From the NCBI GenBank assembly GCA_027422505.1, contig JAPQWV010000332.1:1-64000 (forward strand): DNA of 64,000 nucleotides, read 5' to 3'. This DNA is from Craterostigma plantagineum. Its lineage: Eukaryota; Streptophyta; Magnoliopsida; Lamiales; Linderniaceae. A program made the translations under genes and the position numbers. This document shows positions 1 through 12,206 of this stretch, piece after piece (within the stretch, counting starts at the first letter, position 1; each line of letters opens with the position of its first letter). The notes under the pieces are model-generated. The model did not search any database, had not been told where the DNA came from, and worked only from the letters and a program-made list of their open reading frames with translations.

Positions 1-658
1 TTGTTTTTCTTTTTTCTTATTTTTTTTTTTGTTTTTACCTTATTTTATATTTATTAATTTACATAATCCACCAAATCATAAAATCGTCATTATCTCATGT
101 GATTTACATAATAAAAATCAGCAAACGCATCTAATTTATTGTTTGTTTTGCTACGATTAAAATGATATGCCTATCTTATATTTTCAAATATCGAAAATAT
201 TTAATTATTTTTATAAGGTTAGGAATTCTTGAAACAAACAATAAGATAAATAAATAATTAAATATTTCCGATATTTGAAAATATAAGATATGCATATCAT
301 TTTAATCGTAGCAAAACAAACAATAAATTAGATGCGTTTGCTGATTTTTATTATGTAAATCACATGAGATAATGACGATTTTATGATTTGGTGGATTATG
401 TAAATTAATAAATATAAAATAAGGTAAAAAAAAAATATAAGAAAAAAGAAAAAACAAAAGAGAAGTAACTCGTAACGAGTTACTTGATATGAGTCATTAT
501 GCCACATGGACAAGTAACTCGTATACTGTTATTACGAGTTACTAATTCGTAAAAACAGAATACGAAAATCTCTATTTTCGTATTAACAAAATAACAGAAT
601 ACTAATTCTGTTATTTTGTTAATGCTTTATATTTTTTTGTTATTTTATTAAAAACCCC
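1..658. mobile_element. Foldback MULE-type element A, left end outside window
   Basis: Bases 1-460 form a large inverted repeat centred near 230: the stretch reading into the centre (AT-rich, with a conserved block at about 60-180) returns in reverse at about 280-420. The same block occurs in the MULE at 27495-28643, so both belong to one family. The right part holds two perfect palindromes, 465-483 and 514-542, built on GTAACTCG/CGAGTTAC, then a smaller inverted repeat (about 555-622) and an AT-rich tail ending near 658 in CCCC. The left terminus and target duplication cannot be seen. No transposase is present. Assignment to Mutator-like elements rests on likeness to the copies at 27.5 and 45.7 kb, which have 9-10 bp target duplications. 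Confidence 0.65.
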
Positions 659-1432
659 GTCGAAAAGAGTTAACGTTACAACCTTGAACTAATTATATAT
701 TGTTTTTTACTTTTCTCTCGAAATAATGTATAATATTATTAGTATCTCTGTTACACCAGCTACAACCACGCCCATATATTATTTACGTGCAAATTACGAG
801 TCAGACAACAATTCATATTTTCAATTAGAGATAAGGATCATGTAAGTTTCATTTATAGATGAGAACTCAAAGTTTCATTTATAGAAAAGGACTCGTGTGT
901 TACCACAGGCTCTGAGACCTTGTGTGTTACCATAGACTCTGAGACCCATGAAGTGTTACCACTGACCCGTGAAGTGTTACCACAGACCCGTGAAGTGTTG
1001 CCACAGATCCATGAAGTGGTATTGGGGAACCGTGAAGTGTTTCTGAAAAAACTGGGTCCTTAAAAGTTAAAATTATGAATTTTCTGACAGATGTCTGAAC
1101 TCTAATTGAAACTTAAATGGGAGCTGAAACGTAAATGCCTCTTATTTTAATCATGAATACTAAAACAACAGCCGAAATTAATAGAACAATAAACTGCGTA
1201 ATACACAAGAATGCGAAGGCCATCATTACAACAAAAATACAAAAAAAGCAACTAGAATATTACTTTCTTAGCATTAAATATCCAAATTTATATTAATTCG
1301 TAAACATAATTTCCCTCCACATCAAGGCGATAATGACCACAATAGGTTCTTTTCACAAATTACAACAATTCCAAATATCATACGCCATATACCAATACCA
1401 TACACGTGACACAATATATTGAAGAAAAAAAA
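659..1432. other. Intergenic stretch with a short tandem repeat
   Basis: No gene is seen. The only structure is the degenerate tandem repeat at 890-1040. The last 150 bases are probably the 3' UTR of the minus-strand proline-rich gene. Confidence 0.5.
890..1040. repeat. Degenerate tandem repeat, unit about 23-25 bp
   Basis: About six head-to-tail units share a core like GTGAAGTGTTACCACAGACC. The first units read GTGTGTTACCACAGGCTCTG and drift into the GTGAAGTGTT form. No coding frame runs through it. It is unlike any other repeat in the window. Confidence 0.75.
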
Positions 1433-1879
1433 TCAAAGCAACATAAAATAGAAAACTACAAAAAGGCAAAAAATTGCGGAAGCTTTATACCCTCTAACAT
1501 CACTCGACGAAGAACCGTACGGCCGATCTTGGCGAGGGGGTTTTCTGTAATAAAATGGAAACCAAGTCAGCATGGGCTCGGGCGGGGGCGGTGCGTCGAA
1601 GGAATAAGGAAAAGTTGGAGGACTAAAAGGAAAATAATAGCCCGAAGATGACGAGGGAGTTTTGTAATAAGTGCTCGGACGGTAGTTGTTCGAAGATGTC
1701 GGCGGCGAATTAATCAATGGAGGATTAGGGTTATTATTGTCATTTCCATTGCCGATGGGCTGAGGATAACATGGGTAAGGACACTCCGTTTGCGATGACG
1801 TGGCAGTTAAGAGGTTAGTGGTTGTGAAGATGAAGATTAGGGTTTGGAGAAGCTTTTGATATTGAAGCATTGAAGCCAT
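1433..1879 (-). CDS. Small secreted proline-rich (hydroxyproline-rich type) protein
   Basis: Single-exon frame of 148 residues. Residues 1-29 form a signal peptide with a hydrophobic core (LLQTLIFIFTTTNLLTA). The mature part opens with ECPYPC and runs through Asn/Pro/Ser/Tyr-rich sequence with SPP, TPSSSS and APPPPEP motifs, typical of cell-wall proline-rich proteins whose prolines are hydroxylated and glycosylated. The last 20 residues are hydrophobic (AIFCLFVVFYFMLL), fitting either a GPI-anchor addition signal or a C-terminal membrane segment. The motif TWFPFYYRKPP just before it is common in this plant family. A TATA element about 65 bases upstream supports the start. Role in the wall is inferred from composition; no enzymatic domain is present. 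Confidence 0.8.
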   Translation of the reverse strand: MASMLQYQKLLQTLIFIFTTTNLLTATSSQTECPYPCYPQPIGNGNDNNNPNPPLINSPPTSSNNYRPSTYYKTPSSSSGYYFPFSPPTFPYSFDAPPPPEPMLTWFPFYYRKPPRQDRPYGSSSSDVRGYKASAIFCLFVVFYFMLL

Positions 1880-1940
1880 AGTTTTTTTTTTTTTTTTTTG
1901 TATTTTTGTTATTGGAAGTTGATATGAATGGTGTATTGGA

Positions 1941-1950
1941 GTATATAAGT
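1941..1950 (-). promoter_or_regulatory. TATA box of the proline-rich gene
   Basis: On the minus strand the sequence ACTTATATAC lies 62-71 bases before the start codon at 1879, a normal plant TATA position with a short 5' UTR. A run of T on the plus strand (A on the sense strand) follows just before the ATG. Confidence 0.5.
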
Positions 1951-2569
1951 AGAGTGGAGAAAATTTAAGGAGTTCCTTTCATCCTTTTTTTTGTTCTAAA
2001 ATGAGGAAGTAGTTGATTTCATAGAATATAGATAATTATATATATATATATATATTTATATATATTATATATGTACATGTCTCATCTTCCACAATTCGAA
2101 ACCATTCATATATAGTCACTTAGTGGCATTTTGAGGTGAATCAAAATGAGAAAACTTCACACTCTGAAGATAAATACAGTGACATTGCGTATTGATATCT
2201 CTCGAACAAAAAAATAAGAGATAATCATGAATGTTGAAGAAAAAGAATTTTAAATATGACAATTATAGGGTAGGTTGGAACTAACTAATGCTTGGTCCCC
2301 ATGTTGATATCTCGACACGTTAGGATGAAGACAAGGACATATATTAAAGCACATCATGGGCTCATCCATGTTAAGAGTTACCTACTCGGTTTCATTGTTA
2401 TTCCTTTGTATAATGAATATAAGGCAAACGATAAAAGGGATCGCAAAAAGAAAAAAAAAAAAGACTAAGAAAGGAAGAAAAACTGTAAGATATAAGATTA
2501 ATAGATCGATCGTTAGAAAATTAATCTTAAATCGACCGACAATGATGTTGGCAATCCCTTGTCAATTAC
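1951..2569. other. Upstream region of the proline-rich gene; (TA)n tract
   Basis: AT-rich DNA with a TA microsatellite at about 2035-2072. No gene recognised. An 81% basic open frame around 2440 arises from an A-rich tract and is not credible. The stretch ends at the copia element, whose target duplication ATTAC is 2565-2569. Confidence 0.5.
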
Positions 2570-3092
2570 TGTTAGGATATGCGGAAATCCCCGATAATTA
2601 TTTTGCCCGAGAAATGACGATAATAAACAAAAGAGACGAAAAATAAATTTGGACAGTGACACGAGATTTACGTGGTTCGGTCAGAATGACCTACGTCCAC
2701 GGGCCGGAGGGTAGAACTTCTTTATTATGTGGGGTGATTACAGACACGTACTCTGACGTGATATAAAAGCAGCTACACAACTAGGAGTAAGCTACAAATA
2801 AATAACGGAGAAGTGTGACCGAGGAATAAACCCTCGCTGAAGATATTGTGGTGGTGTCTGTGGCTCTGAGGCGATTTTCTACTGCTTCGTATGAAGCCTA
2901 TTTATAGGCCAAGTCTTCACTGCTTCCTCATCTGAACTGAAGAATATAAAAGCAGTGTAAACCTTTGATTTCTTCCTCGCATGCAAAATAGCTCGGCGCC
3001 TGACATTAGTACTTTTCTTTGTGCTTTTTCAATTCCACGTGAATGTCCATTCTCAATAGTTGAAAATGTTGAATGGTCAAGCTCACCTAACA
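2570..3092 (-). repeat. 3' LTR of the copia element
   Basis: 523 bp, TGTTAGG...CCTAACA. Nearly identical to 7170-7692. Contains the block ACGAGATTTACGTGGTTCGG, also common to LTRs of the other copia copies in this window, near the expected R/U5 region on the opposite strand. Confidence 0.95.
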
Positions 3093-3104
3093 AATCTCCA
3101 CCTT
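3093..3104 (-). other. Polypurine tract of the copia element
   Basis: On the minus strand AAGGTGGAGATT lies directly against the 3' LTR. It is the usual plus-strand primer of plant copia elements. Confidence 0.85.
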
Positions 3105-3176
3105 GAGCTTGATTCCAAAAATCACTCCACCTTAATAGTAATATGTATGTCACCCTCCGACCTTAGCCCCGACGGG

Positions 3177-6100
3177 CTAGTTCACCAACTTTAAAACACC
3201 AATCAAGTCCAAGCAATGCTTGAACTTGAAAACTGGAAGAGCCTTTGTAAACATGTCTGCAGGATTATCCGTCGTGTTAATCTTCTTGATAAACACCTTC
3301 TTATCTGCAATGATATCACGAATGAAATGATACTTGACATCAATATGCTTAGTCCTTTCGTGATAGATCTGATCCTTAGTCAAATGAATCGCACTTTGAC
3401 TATCACAGAAAATAGTAATAACTCCCTGATTCTGAGTTAATTCGCTGAATAACCCTTTCAACCACAAAGCTTCTTTGATTGCATCAGTAACCGCCATGTA
3501 TTCTGCTTCAGTAGTAGATAACGCCACTACATGCTGTAGAGTAGCTTTTCAGCTAACTGCACAACCTCCAATACAAAATACATAACCAGTAAGAGATCGT
3601 CGTTTATCGAGATCACCTGCGTAGTCTGAATCGACGAAGCCAACGAGAGTATCACTGTTTCTGCCAAACTCCAAACAAGTGCTTAGAGTACCCTTCAAGT
3701 ATCTTAGAATCCACTTCACTGCTTGCCAGTGTTCTTTCCCTGGATTAGCCATATACCTGCCAACAACACTAACAGCCTGTGAAATATCAGGACGTGTACA
3801 TACCATTGCATACATAATACTGCCGACTGCACTAGAGTAAGGAACTCGTGCCATGTACGCTTCTTCCTCATCTGATGATGGTGACTGAGCAGCGCTTAGC
3901 CTAAAATGTCTAGCAAGAGGAGTGCTGACTGGTTTGGCATCGCTCATGCCAAATCTCTCCAAAACCTTCTTGAGGTAACTTTCCTGGGTCAGGTATAACT
4001 TACCAACTCCTCTATCACGTCTAATCTCCATACCAAGAATCTTCTTAGCTGCTCCTAAATCTTTCATTTCAAATTCACCATTCAATAAGGCCTTCAACTG
4101 ATGAATTTCTGCAAGATTCTTAGCCGCAATGAGCATGTCATCAACATATAACAATAGATAAATGAACGAACTGTCATTTAACTTCCGGAAGTAAACACAA
4201 CTATCATACTTGCTCCTGGAGAAAACATGACCCAACATGAAAGAATCAAAACGTTTATACCACTGTCTTGGAGACTGCTTTAATCCGTATAAGGATTTCT
4301 TTAACAGACAAACTTGGTCTTCCTTGCCTTCAACTATGAAGCCTTCAGGTTGCTTCATATAAATCTGTTCATCTAAATCGCCATGTAAGAACGCCGTCTT
4401 GACGTCGAGCTGTTCTAACTCCAAACCATACATGGCAACGAATGCAAGTAATACACGAATAGAGCTATGTCTAACAACAGGTGAGAATACGTCATTAAAA
4501 TCAACACCTTGTACTGACTATAGCCTTTCGCGACTAATCGTGCCTTATACCTTGCATCGTCCGAACCAGATATACCTTCTTTCTTCTTGAAGACCCACTT
4601 ACATCCGACTATTTTCTTTTTCTTCGGCGGCGGCACAAGAATCCACGTACCGTTCTTGTGCAGAGACTCCATTTCTTCATTCATCGCTACCAACCACTTA
4701 TCAGAATTATCATCGCTTATTGCCTCCGAATAGGTAGAAGGTTCGCCGCCTCCACCTGTTTCTTGCGCCACTGATAAAGCGTACGAAACTAAATTTACGT
4801 ACCGCTGTGGTAGTCGAATCTCCCGTCTCTGTCTATCTCTGGCTATTGAATATTCCTGCTCGGTGCTTTCATCTTCAACAGGATCTGAATCATGTTCTGG
4901 TTCATTCTGATCTGTTGAACTCGTAGCAGGGTCATCTGAATGATCTTTGTTGATCTCGAGCTCCACCTCGCTGTGTACACTATCCTCCTTTTCTTGATTA
5001 GAAGAATTAGTAGACTCTTTTGAAGGATGTAACATAGAAGACTCGTCAAATGTAACATCTCTGCTAATTACAAATTTGGGTGACTTGGGATCAGGATTAT
5101 ATAATCTATATCCTTTCACCCCTGAAGCGTAACCGAGAAAAATACACTTTTTAGCTCTAGGCTCTAACTTTCCCTCGTTTACGTGCATATAAGCTGCGCA
5201 CCCAAATATTCTTGGAGTAATCAGCAGGAGTACCTTACCATACTTCCTCAGGAGTCTTGAAATTGATCGGTGAACACGGTGAGCGGTTGACAATATAACA
5301 TGCTGCGGCGATAGCTTCAGCCCAAAAATCATTTGTCAACCCAGCGTTGGAGATCATACATCGAGCTCTCTCTAAAAGCGTTCGGTTCATGCGCTCGGCA
5401 ACACCATTTTGTTGAGGCGTCATTCGAACAGTGTGGTGTCGAGCAATTCCTTCGTTTTTGCAGAACTCATTGAACTCGCTTCCGCAAAATTCTAAGCCAT
5501 TATCTGTCCGCAACCGCTTGATCTGTTTTTCTGTCTGCTTTTCAATCAAAGCCTTTCATTGTTTAAATGTTAGGAAAACATCACTCCTTAAGAAAATAGA
5601 CCCAAACTTTCCTCGAAAAATCATCGATGAAAGTCAACATATATCTTGCACCACCTTTGGACGGAACACAAGAAGGACCCCATACATCAGAATGAATATA
5701 GTCCAAAGTACCTTTCGTCCTGTGGACTGCTGGCGAATTGAAGCTGACTCGTTTCTGCTACCCAAAATAGTGTTCGCAAAAGTCCATCTTACCTGTACTT
5801 TGACCGCAAAGTAGGCCCCGCTTGCTCAAAATCGTCAAGCCTTTTTCTCCCATGTGTCCAAGACGCATATGCCATAATCTCGTGGTATCAACCTCCGGGG
5901 ATGTCGAAACTGCAGCGGAACCTGTAACAGTAGTTCCCTGCAAAATATACAAATTTCCAGACCTGCAAGCTTTCATCACGACGAGGGCACCTCTGGCAAT
6001 TTTTAAAACTCCACCTTCACCTGAGAACCTGCACCCTTGAGATTCAAGTGTGCCTAAAGAGATAAGATTTTTCTTCATATCTGGAACATGTCTGACTTCT

Positions 6101-7124
6101 GTGAGCGTTCGGATGATTCCGTCGAACATCTTGATCCTAACAGTGCCTTTACCAACAACTTTACACGGAGCATCATTTCCCATTAAAACATATCCACCAT
6201 CGAATTTTTCATATGTGGAAAAATAATCTCGACTCCGACTTATGTGGTAAGAACAACCTGAATCTAAGATCCACTCATTATCAGACCTAACAATATTTGC
6301 AGTTGCTACAAAAATTGTTCCATCGCTCTCATCAGCAGCTAAACTAGCTTCGGCGAGTTTATTAAATTACTGATTATTTTTCTCCTTATTTTTTAATTTA
6401 AAACAATCAGCTTTAATGTGTCCCTTTTTCTTGCAAAAATTACAGACTTTATTTCTGTACCTGGATTTTGACCTTTCTTTAGATCTGCTACTTTCAGCAT
6501 CTCTACGTTCTGGTCTTCCCCGTGCAAACAGGCCTTCTGCCTGGCTACCACTTGTTTCTCCCGTAATATCCCTGTCTATCTGCTCTTTCGATTGTAAAGC
6601 GGATTTGACACTAGAATATGATATCGTGTCTTTTCCGTATATAATCGTGTCACGAAAATGTTTTAAAGACGAGGTAAGGGAACACAACAATATTATGGCC
6701 TGATCTTCGTCCGTCACTTTGACTTCTACGTTCGCCAAATCAATAATGATAGAATCGAATTTATCGAGATGCGAAAGAATAGAAGTACCTTCCGTCATTT
6801 TCATACTGTATAGCTTCTGCTTTAAATAAAGCCGATTCTCCTTAGTCTTCTTCATGTAGATCGCTTTTAATGCATCCCACATACCCATGGCCGTCGTCTC
6901 CGTGGCAACTTCTTGTAAAACCTCGTAAGAGAGATAATAGCCGACCTGGCTTTCTTGTCCAATTCATTAAATTGATCGTCCTTCATTTCGGTTGGTTTCT
7001 TCTTTGCGCCTTCAAGCGCCACCTCGCAACCGTCTTGAATGAGTATGGCCTCCATCTTGAGACTCCACATTGCAAAGTTGACATTTCTGTCGAACTTTTC
7101 AATTGACATTTTTGTTATCGTCAT
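3177..7124 (-). pseudogene. Broken copia gag-pol polyprotein
   Basis: Gag starts at the ATG at 7124 and contains the UBN2-type region and a CCHC zinc knuckle (CNFCKKKGHIKADC, about 6455-6415). Protease [12 protein letters not shown] follows near 6260, then the integrase zinc motif (WHMRLGH), the integrase core (RTDNGLEFC; TPQQNGVAERMNRTLLE), reverse transcriptase (LDVKTAFLHGDL; YVDDM) and RNase H ([20 protein letters not shown]). The frame is interrupted several times: a shift near 6930, a TAA at 6367-6369, breaks near 5760, 5550, 5300 and 4470-4500, and a TGA at 3549-3551. The copy cannot make a full polyprotein and could only move with proteins supplied by a relative. Each break should be confirmed, since 1-bp indels can also be assembly errors. 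Confidence 0.9.
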
Positions 7125-7153
7125 GGTGGCTAAAAAAAAAAATAAATCGGGTT

Positions 7154-7166
7154 GGCTCTGATACCA
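7154..7166 (-). other. Primer binding site, initiator Met-tRNA
   Basis: Three bases inside the 5' LTR the minus strand reads TGGTATCAGAGCC, complementary to the 3' end of plant initiator methionine tRNA, the standard copia primer. Confidence 0.9.
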
Positions 7167-7169
7167 ATT

Positions 7170-7692
7170 TGTTAGGATATGCGGAAATCCCCGATAATTA
7201 TTTTGCCCGAGAAATGACGATAATAAACAAAAGAGACGAAAAATAAATTTGGACAGTGACACGAGATTTACGTGGTTCGGTCAGAATGACCTACGTCCAC
7301 GGGCCGGAGGGTAGAACTTCTTTATTATGTGGGTGATTACAGACACGTACTCTGACGTGATATAAAAGCAACTACACAACTAGGAGTAAGCTACAAATAA
7401 ATAACGGAGAAGTGTGACCGAGGAATAAACCCTCGCTGAAGATATTGTGGTGGTGTCTGTGGCTCTGAGGCGATTTTCTACTGCTTCGTATGAAGCCTAT
7501 TTATAGGCCAAGTCTTCACTGTTTCCTCATCTGAACTGAAGAATATAAAAGCAGTGTAAACCTTTGATTTCTTCCTCGCATGCAAAATAGCTCGGCGCCT
7601 GACATTAGTACTTTTCTTTGTGCTTTTTCAATTCCCACGTGAATGTCCATTCTCAATAGTTGAAAATGTTGAATGGTCAAGCTCACCTAACA
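7170..7692 (-). repeat. 5' LTR of the copia element
   Basis: 523 bp, TGTTAGG...CCTAACA. This is the promoter-bearing LTR for the minus-strand transcript. Followed directly by the target duplication ATTAC at 7693-7697. Confidence 0.95.
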
Positions 7693-7697
7693 ATTAC

Positions 7698-8401
7698 GAT
7701 ATAAAATATTTGTTGTTAATTGTGTATTTTATCATATTATTTCGCTCGCTCGGACTCTTCGTTAAATAATTTGGGCCTCGTTGTACGGCCGAATAAACCT
7801 TTGACCATTTTCTCAATTAGACTGATCGACTAATTTTCTAAGCTTAAGTTCCGTAGCGATTTTTTATGCCCAATTCCAGCGCAAGCTCATATAAGCTTAC
7901 GGGGTTTCTCTCTAAAACCAATTGATAATAGAGAAAAGTTAGCCCACAAGCTTATACACTAGTCCAACTTCTTCGATTTATTCGATGTGGGACTTTGATA
8001 TGAGACCCAACAAGTTCCATCCAAAGTTAAATACTAATACGCATTTTTAATAAACTTTAAAAATTACAAGTTGTGTTTCCTTTAGTGATTTTATCATTAA
8101 TATTCTCTATACACGACGTTGATTATTTAGTGCTCGGTTCATTTCATAAGCCAAGAGTTTTTTATTGCGAACATACTTTACCAACTCGTAATAAAATATA
8201 CAAGAACTATTAAATATTTTTAAAGCATAGCATACACTTATCTTTCCTAGCAATCATAGACAAAGACCCAAAATCTCAAAGCTTTACCATACCATGTCAA
8301 GTCAAGAGTCAAGGGCCAAATCAAATTCTAAAAACCACATAACTTAAAAAAATATATATATATATATAAAATAAAAAGAAATTTCTCAAGGTTACAATTG
8401 C
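7698..8401. other. Intergenic, 3' side of the HD-Zip gene
   Basis: No gene is recognised. A segment around 7960-8010 carries the phrase GATGTGGGACTTTG, seen often in dispersed plant repeats, so this may be an old element remnant. The last 150 bases are probably HD-Zip 3' UTR. Confidence 0.4.
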
Positions 8402-9895
8402 CTAAGACCGAGAAAGTTGCGGTTCATTAGCCGCGGGCCGCACCTCCTCGAGCCCAGCGGCTGCTACGCGCTCGCACTGTGGACACATGGTGAGCCTCGT
8501 CGAGCCGGCCCGCGGGCTGGCCATGTGGGTCGTGGGCCCCATTTTCATGGCCCGCAATTCGTCGACCTCTTTCTGCAATTTCTTGTTTTGTTCTGTCAAG
8601 GATCCATACCATCTTCTCAAGTATGCACACTCCATTTCCGTTTGCTTAAGCTTGTTCCTACAAAAAAAAAAGTGATAATATTACTGATTGAAAATATAAA
8701 CCATTGCATGAATGTTATTTATTGAAGAATTAATGCAAGTATAGAATCCCGAAGACGACGACGTAGGTAAAACTTCATTTATTGAATTGACGGAAAGAGA
8801 AGAAAGAACAATGTTAACTAATGCATGGTCATTAAATGTGAATTGTTTCTTGGTCATTTAATATTTGCCTGACGTTACAACTAGCGGTTGCTCCTTTATT
8901 ATCTTATTTTTCTGTTGTGAAATTAATTTCAGCATGTAAGAAGTATATACTTTGACCATGCATGTATACTGAATTAGTGACTTCATTATTTTTGACTATA
9001 TCAGAAATAACTATATGAACTGATATTGGTGATGCCCACACACACACATATATATTTATGTATCATTCAAACGCATAATTGGTCCTATGAACATCGTACC
9101 TAAAATCTAAAAAAGAAATAAAAATCGAGTTTACCATATTATATATAAATACATATATGTATATATGTTTGTGTACCTTGCTCTTCGGTTCTGAAACCAC
9201 ACTTCCACTTGCCTTTGCTTTAGTTTTAAATGCTCAGCCAAGGCCTCTTTTTGTTTCTGCATTCCAAAAAAGCATTACATGTTTTCATGAAAAACAATTG
9301 TATACTAATTAAATAATCATAAATTTCTTTATTTATGAGCCTGTCATCTCACAGGGTTTAGGGTGTGATTATGTCTGAAACTTTCTTCAAGAATACGAGA
9401 TTGTTCTTTGGTGAGACGAAGCTTCTTCCTCGACGTCGAGCCTAATATTAGATTCGAGCTTTCATCATCTAAATCAGCGCATTGTTCCCATTCTGTTCTT
9501 GACGATGGCACTGGCAAGTTTATGTCCAAATCTTTCGTCCCTAATACATATATATACATACACACACACACACACACACATATATATTATCTACTATGAA
9601 CATCTCAATAACTGGTAACTAATGAAGGACGAAAGAACTAGAGATCGAAAAACAGCTAAAACCTAGCAAACCCTAATCTTCTTCTTCTCTCTCTCTCTCT
9701 TTATTTCTTTCGATTGTAGTGATTACATAAATTCATAAACTTTCTCCTCAAAAACACACAAAGAGTTAAAAGGTCGCAAAAACTTATAAGAAGTTTCATA
9801 CCATGAGAGGGAAGAGAAACCGAAGAAGAAGACAAGCCTGGGATGGCTATGGTTAGCTCAAGACAAGTACTAGAACTGTCGGGAAAGAACTCCAT
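8402..9895 (-). CDS. HB17: HD-Zip class II transcription factor, ATHB-17-like
   Basis: Four exons join in frame to 205 residues: 9895-9802, 9540-9353, 9256-9177 and 8657-8402, all with GT-AG introns. Residues 1-31 ([20 protein letters not shown]) hold an LxLxI-type repression motif. The homeodomain starts near residue 68 ([17 protein letters not shown]) and ends in [12 protein letters not shown] leucine zipper follows from about residue 122, and the class II signature CPQCE is at 179-183. Members bind CAATNATTG-type sites as dimers in the nucleus and usually repress. The zipper phrase [17 protein letters not shown] points to the ATHB-17/18 subgroup rather than HAT1/HAT2. Intron positions inside the homeodomain fit the family. 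A TATA-like TCTATTTATT lies near 10067-10076 on the minus strand. Confidence 0.92.
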
Positions 9896-11624
9896 GTGAT
9901 GATCTCAAAGCTGCAAAGAAAATTGTCGATATATTTCTTTCTATACAAGAATATATACATGTAATATATTTCACATAGATGAGATGAGAGAAAAAGAGGG
10001 AAAAGGAGGCAGGAAATAGACAATGTAGAGTGGTGAAAGGTCTAACAATAAGAAGTGGGGGTTGTTGAATAAATAGAGGAGTGTAGAATTAATTTAAATT
10101 CATTAATTAAATCGAAGAAATTGCAAGACTTTTTGTTTACTTGGGGGCCAGGCCACGGTTTGGTTTAGGGCTAGCTAGTTGTGAAAATCTCAGACCGTGG
10201 TCGTCGGATGAATGCCACGTGGCGTTTGAAATTATTGCTTTCTTGGAAGATGGGTTCAATTCAATTGACTATTCCTCGAACATTAAAGATAAAATGAAAT
10301 AAAATGTATTATTGGGTATGTGACAAAAGGCCAACAAGGGTCCCTCTGTTCGTGCCCGAGTTGTCGGGTTAATGGTCAGCTGTTGAAATGATTGGGAAAA
10401 AGAACATAAATCTTAGACCCTATTATTATATCATACGATTTCTTGTGTTTTTTTGTCTTTGGTGTTCGTGTTTCCAGTGTTTGTTTCTTGGTGAATAATC
10501 ATTTATATGTTTGTAACCGAAAACATAAGTCCTAGGCTAGAACGACCCTTGGAACTCCTTATGTGTATCTATATTTTTCATGTGTGAAAATATTTTCATT
10601 TATATGTAGTAATGATAACCAATTATACTATACAATTAGTCATGGCCGAGGAAATTTTGCGTAAAGCGTAAGCTGGTCAAATAAAAATACCATATCTTAC
10701 TATTATCTTACTTTGACTATCAATCATCAATACCACGTTCAAATAGACCATTTAATAGAAAACGTTGACTCAGTAATTGCCTACGAAATTACTTTGGTGA
10801 GTCGTTTTGAATTTTGAAGCGTTGGACGGGGTAAAAGGTTAAAGGACTATGAAGATTAATATATCTTAGATAGATAAGATTCAACAAGAATTAGTGAAAA
10901 ACACTAATTTAATATTGCCATTTATAAGCTATTCCTGCCCGGAACTGGGAGCATTAATATTGTTTTGCGAAGTATTCCAACGGTCCTAAGTTTTAAACAT
11001 GTGTTATGCAAGTAAACCGAATATATTGATTGAGCTAAGCCTATGACTACATATCCATAATTAATCCGAAGCTATTAATGTATGTCATGGTTTTATGCAA
11101 CAATGTTCAACGAGCTGATATTAATGATTTCCTTCTACTTTCTCTATTTCAGTTACTATTGAATGGAAATAACTGGGGAATTACTAATTCGTATTGTCAT
11201 AACTTCATTTTCTTTACACAAAACGATTTTAGTGGAAATGATGCTTTACTAATGTCTCTTACACATCATCTACTTATTTAATTTTATTTACTTGAACTTT
11301 GAATATATATACATATAAATATAAATTGAACACACGCTATCACATAATGATATGTATGCAACAAAAAATAAATGATTAGGAGGTATGGGGAAGATTATTA
11401 TATGGATTTTTTCCTTGGCACGCTTTATGACGAAATATATTCGGACAAGCTTGTACTTGAAAGAAACTAGAGATCACATTAGAGCAGCAATATCATATCA
11501 TGATGACTCATATAATATTTATAGATATATATATATATATATATATATACTATGTCATATATATGATTACCTTATTAAGATTATTATTTAACTTGCATAT
11601 GGCAAACATATAATGCCAAAATTT
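9896..11624. other. HD-Zip promoter and intergenic DNA
   Basis: The first several hundred bases should be the HD-Zip 5' region; a possible TATA is near 10070. The rest is AT-rich without a recognisable gene. A (TA)n microsatellite sits at about 11525-11550. The short open frames at 11.1 and 11.4 kb resemble nothing known. Confidence 0.45.
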
Positions 11625-11936
11625 ATAGGGGCTGAACGGTAATTTTCGGAGCCCGACGGAAGATTGATTTTGGATCCGGCGTCAATTTTGTTGGGAAAAA
11701 TATAAAAATCGAAATGACGCCGAGAACATGAGATTTTACGTGGTTCGGCCAATACCCCTACCTCCACAGAGAGCATCAGCTTTAGTATTTTGAGAATATT
11801 ACACAGTACAAATTTAAGTCTCGTGTCTAAACTCAAACCGGAGACCCCTTACTCACCCGAGTAATATATTTGTACATATTCCCAAATACCCTAGTAAAAC
11901 TACACCCGCTCTCACCCTTATCCACCCGGATAAATT

Positions 11937-11972
<36 letters not shown>

Positions 11973-11978
11973 TCACTT

Positions 11979-12021
<43 letters not shown>

Positions 12022-12206
12022 AGCACTTCTTGTTGCTGTTTGGGGTGATTTACAAGAGAAGTCTTCATCCCCCTTTTATAGCCTAATGCCATGGGAAGAT
12101 GCCAAACCACATGCTCTCATCGCTTGCATCATTGGAAGAAATATCAAAATGCGTTCCTCCAGCTCTCACATGTGTGTGCGTGTGTATTTAGATTGAAAAG
12201 TCAACA
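11625..12206 (-). repeat. 3' LTR of copy B
   Basis: 582 bp. Contains CT and CA microsatellites at about 11937-12020. Its first bases (TATAGGGG) have drifted from the TGTTGGGG seen in the other LTRs of this family. Confidence 0.85.

Larger units (their letters stand above)
2570..7692 (-). mobile_element. Complete Ty1/copia LTR retrotransposon (Tork/TNT1-like), recent
   Basis: Element of 5123 bp with two 523-bp LTRs that start TGTTAGG and end CCTAACA. The 5-bp target duplication ATTAC is perfect (2565-2569 and 7693-7697). It is transcribed from the minus strand: an initiator-Met tRNA primer site lies inside the right LTR and a polypurine tract next to the left LTR. Domain order gag, protease, integrase, reverse transcriptase, RNase H is that of copia elements. 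Motifs such as SLYGLKQSPRQWYKRFD and YVDDM, with the linkage to a CCHC gag, place it near the TNT1/Tork lineage. The LTRs differ by only about two substitutions and two 1-bp indels, so insertion is recent although the coding region is broken. Confidence 0.95.

Noticed and set aside
2356..2646. Lys-rich open frame of 96 codons
   Set aside because: It runs through an A-rich tract into the copia LTR; no conservation pattern.
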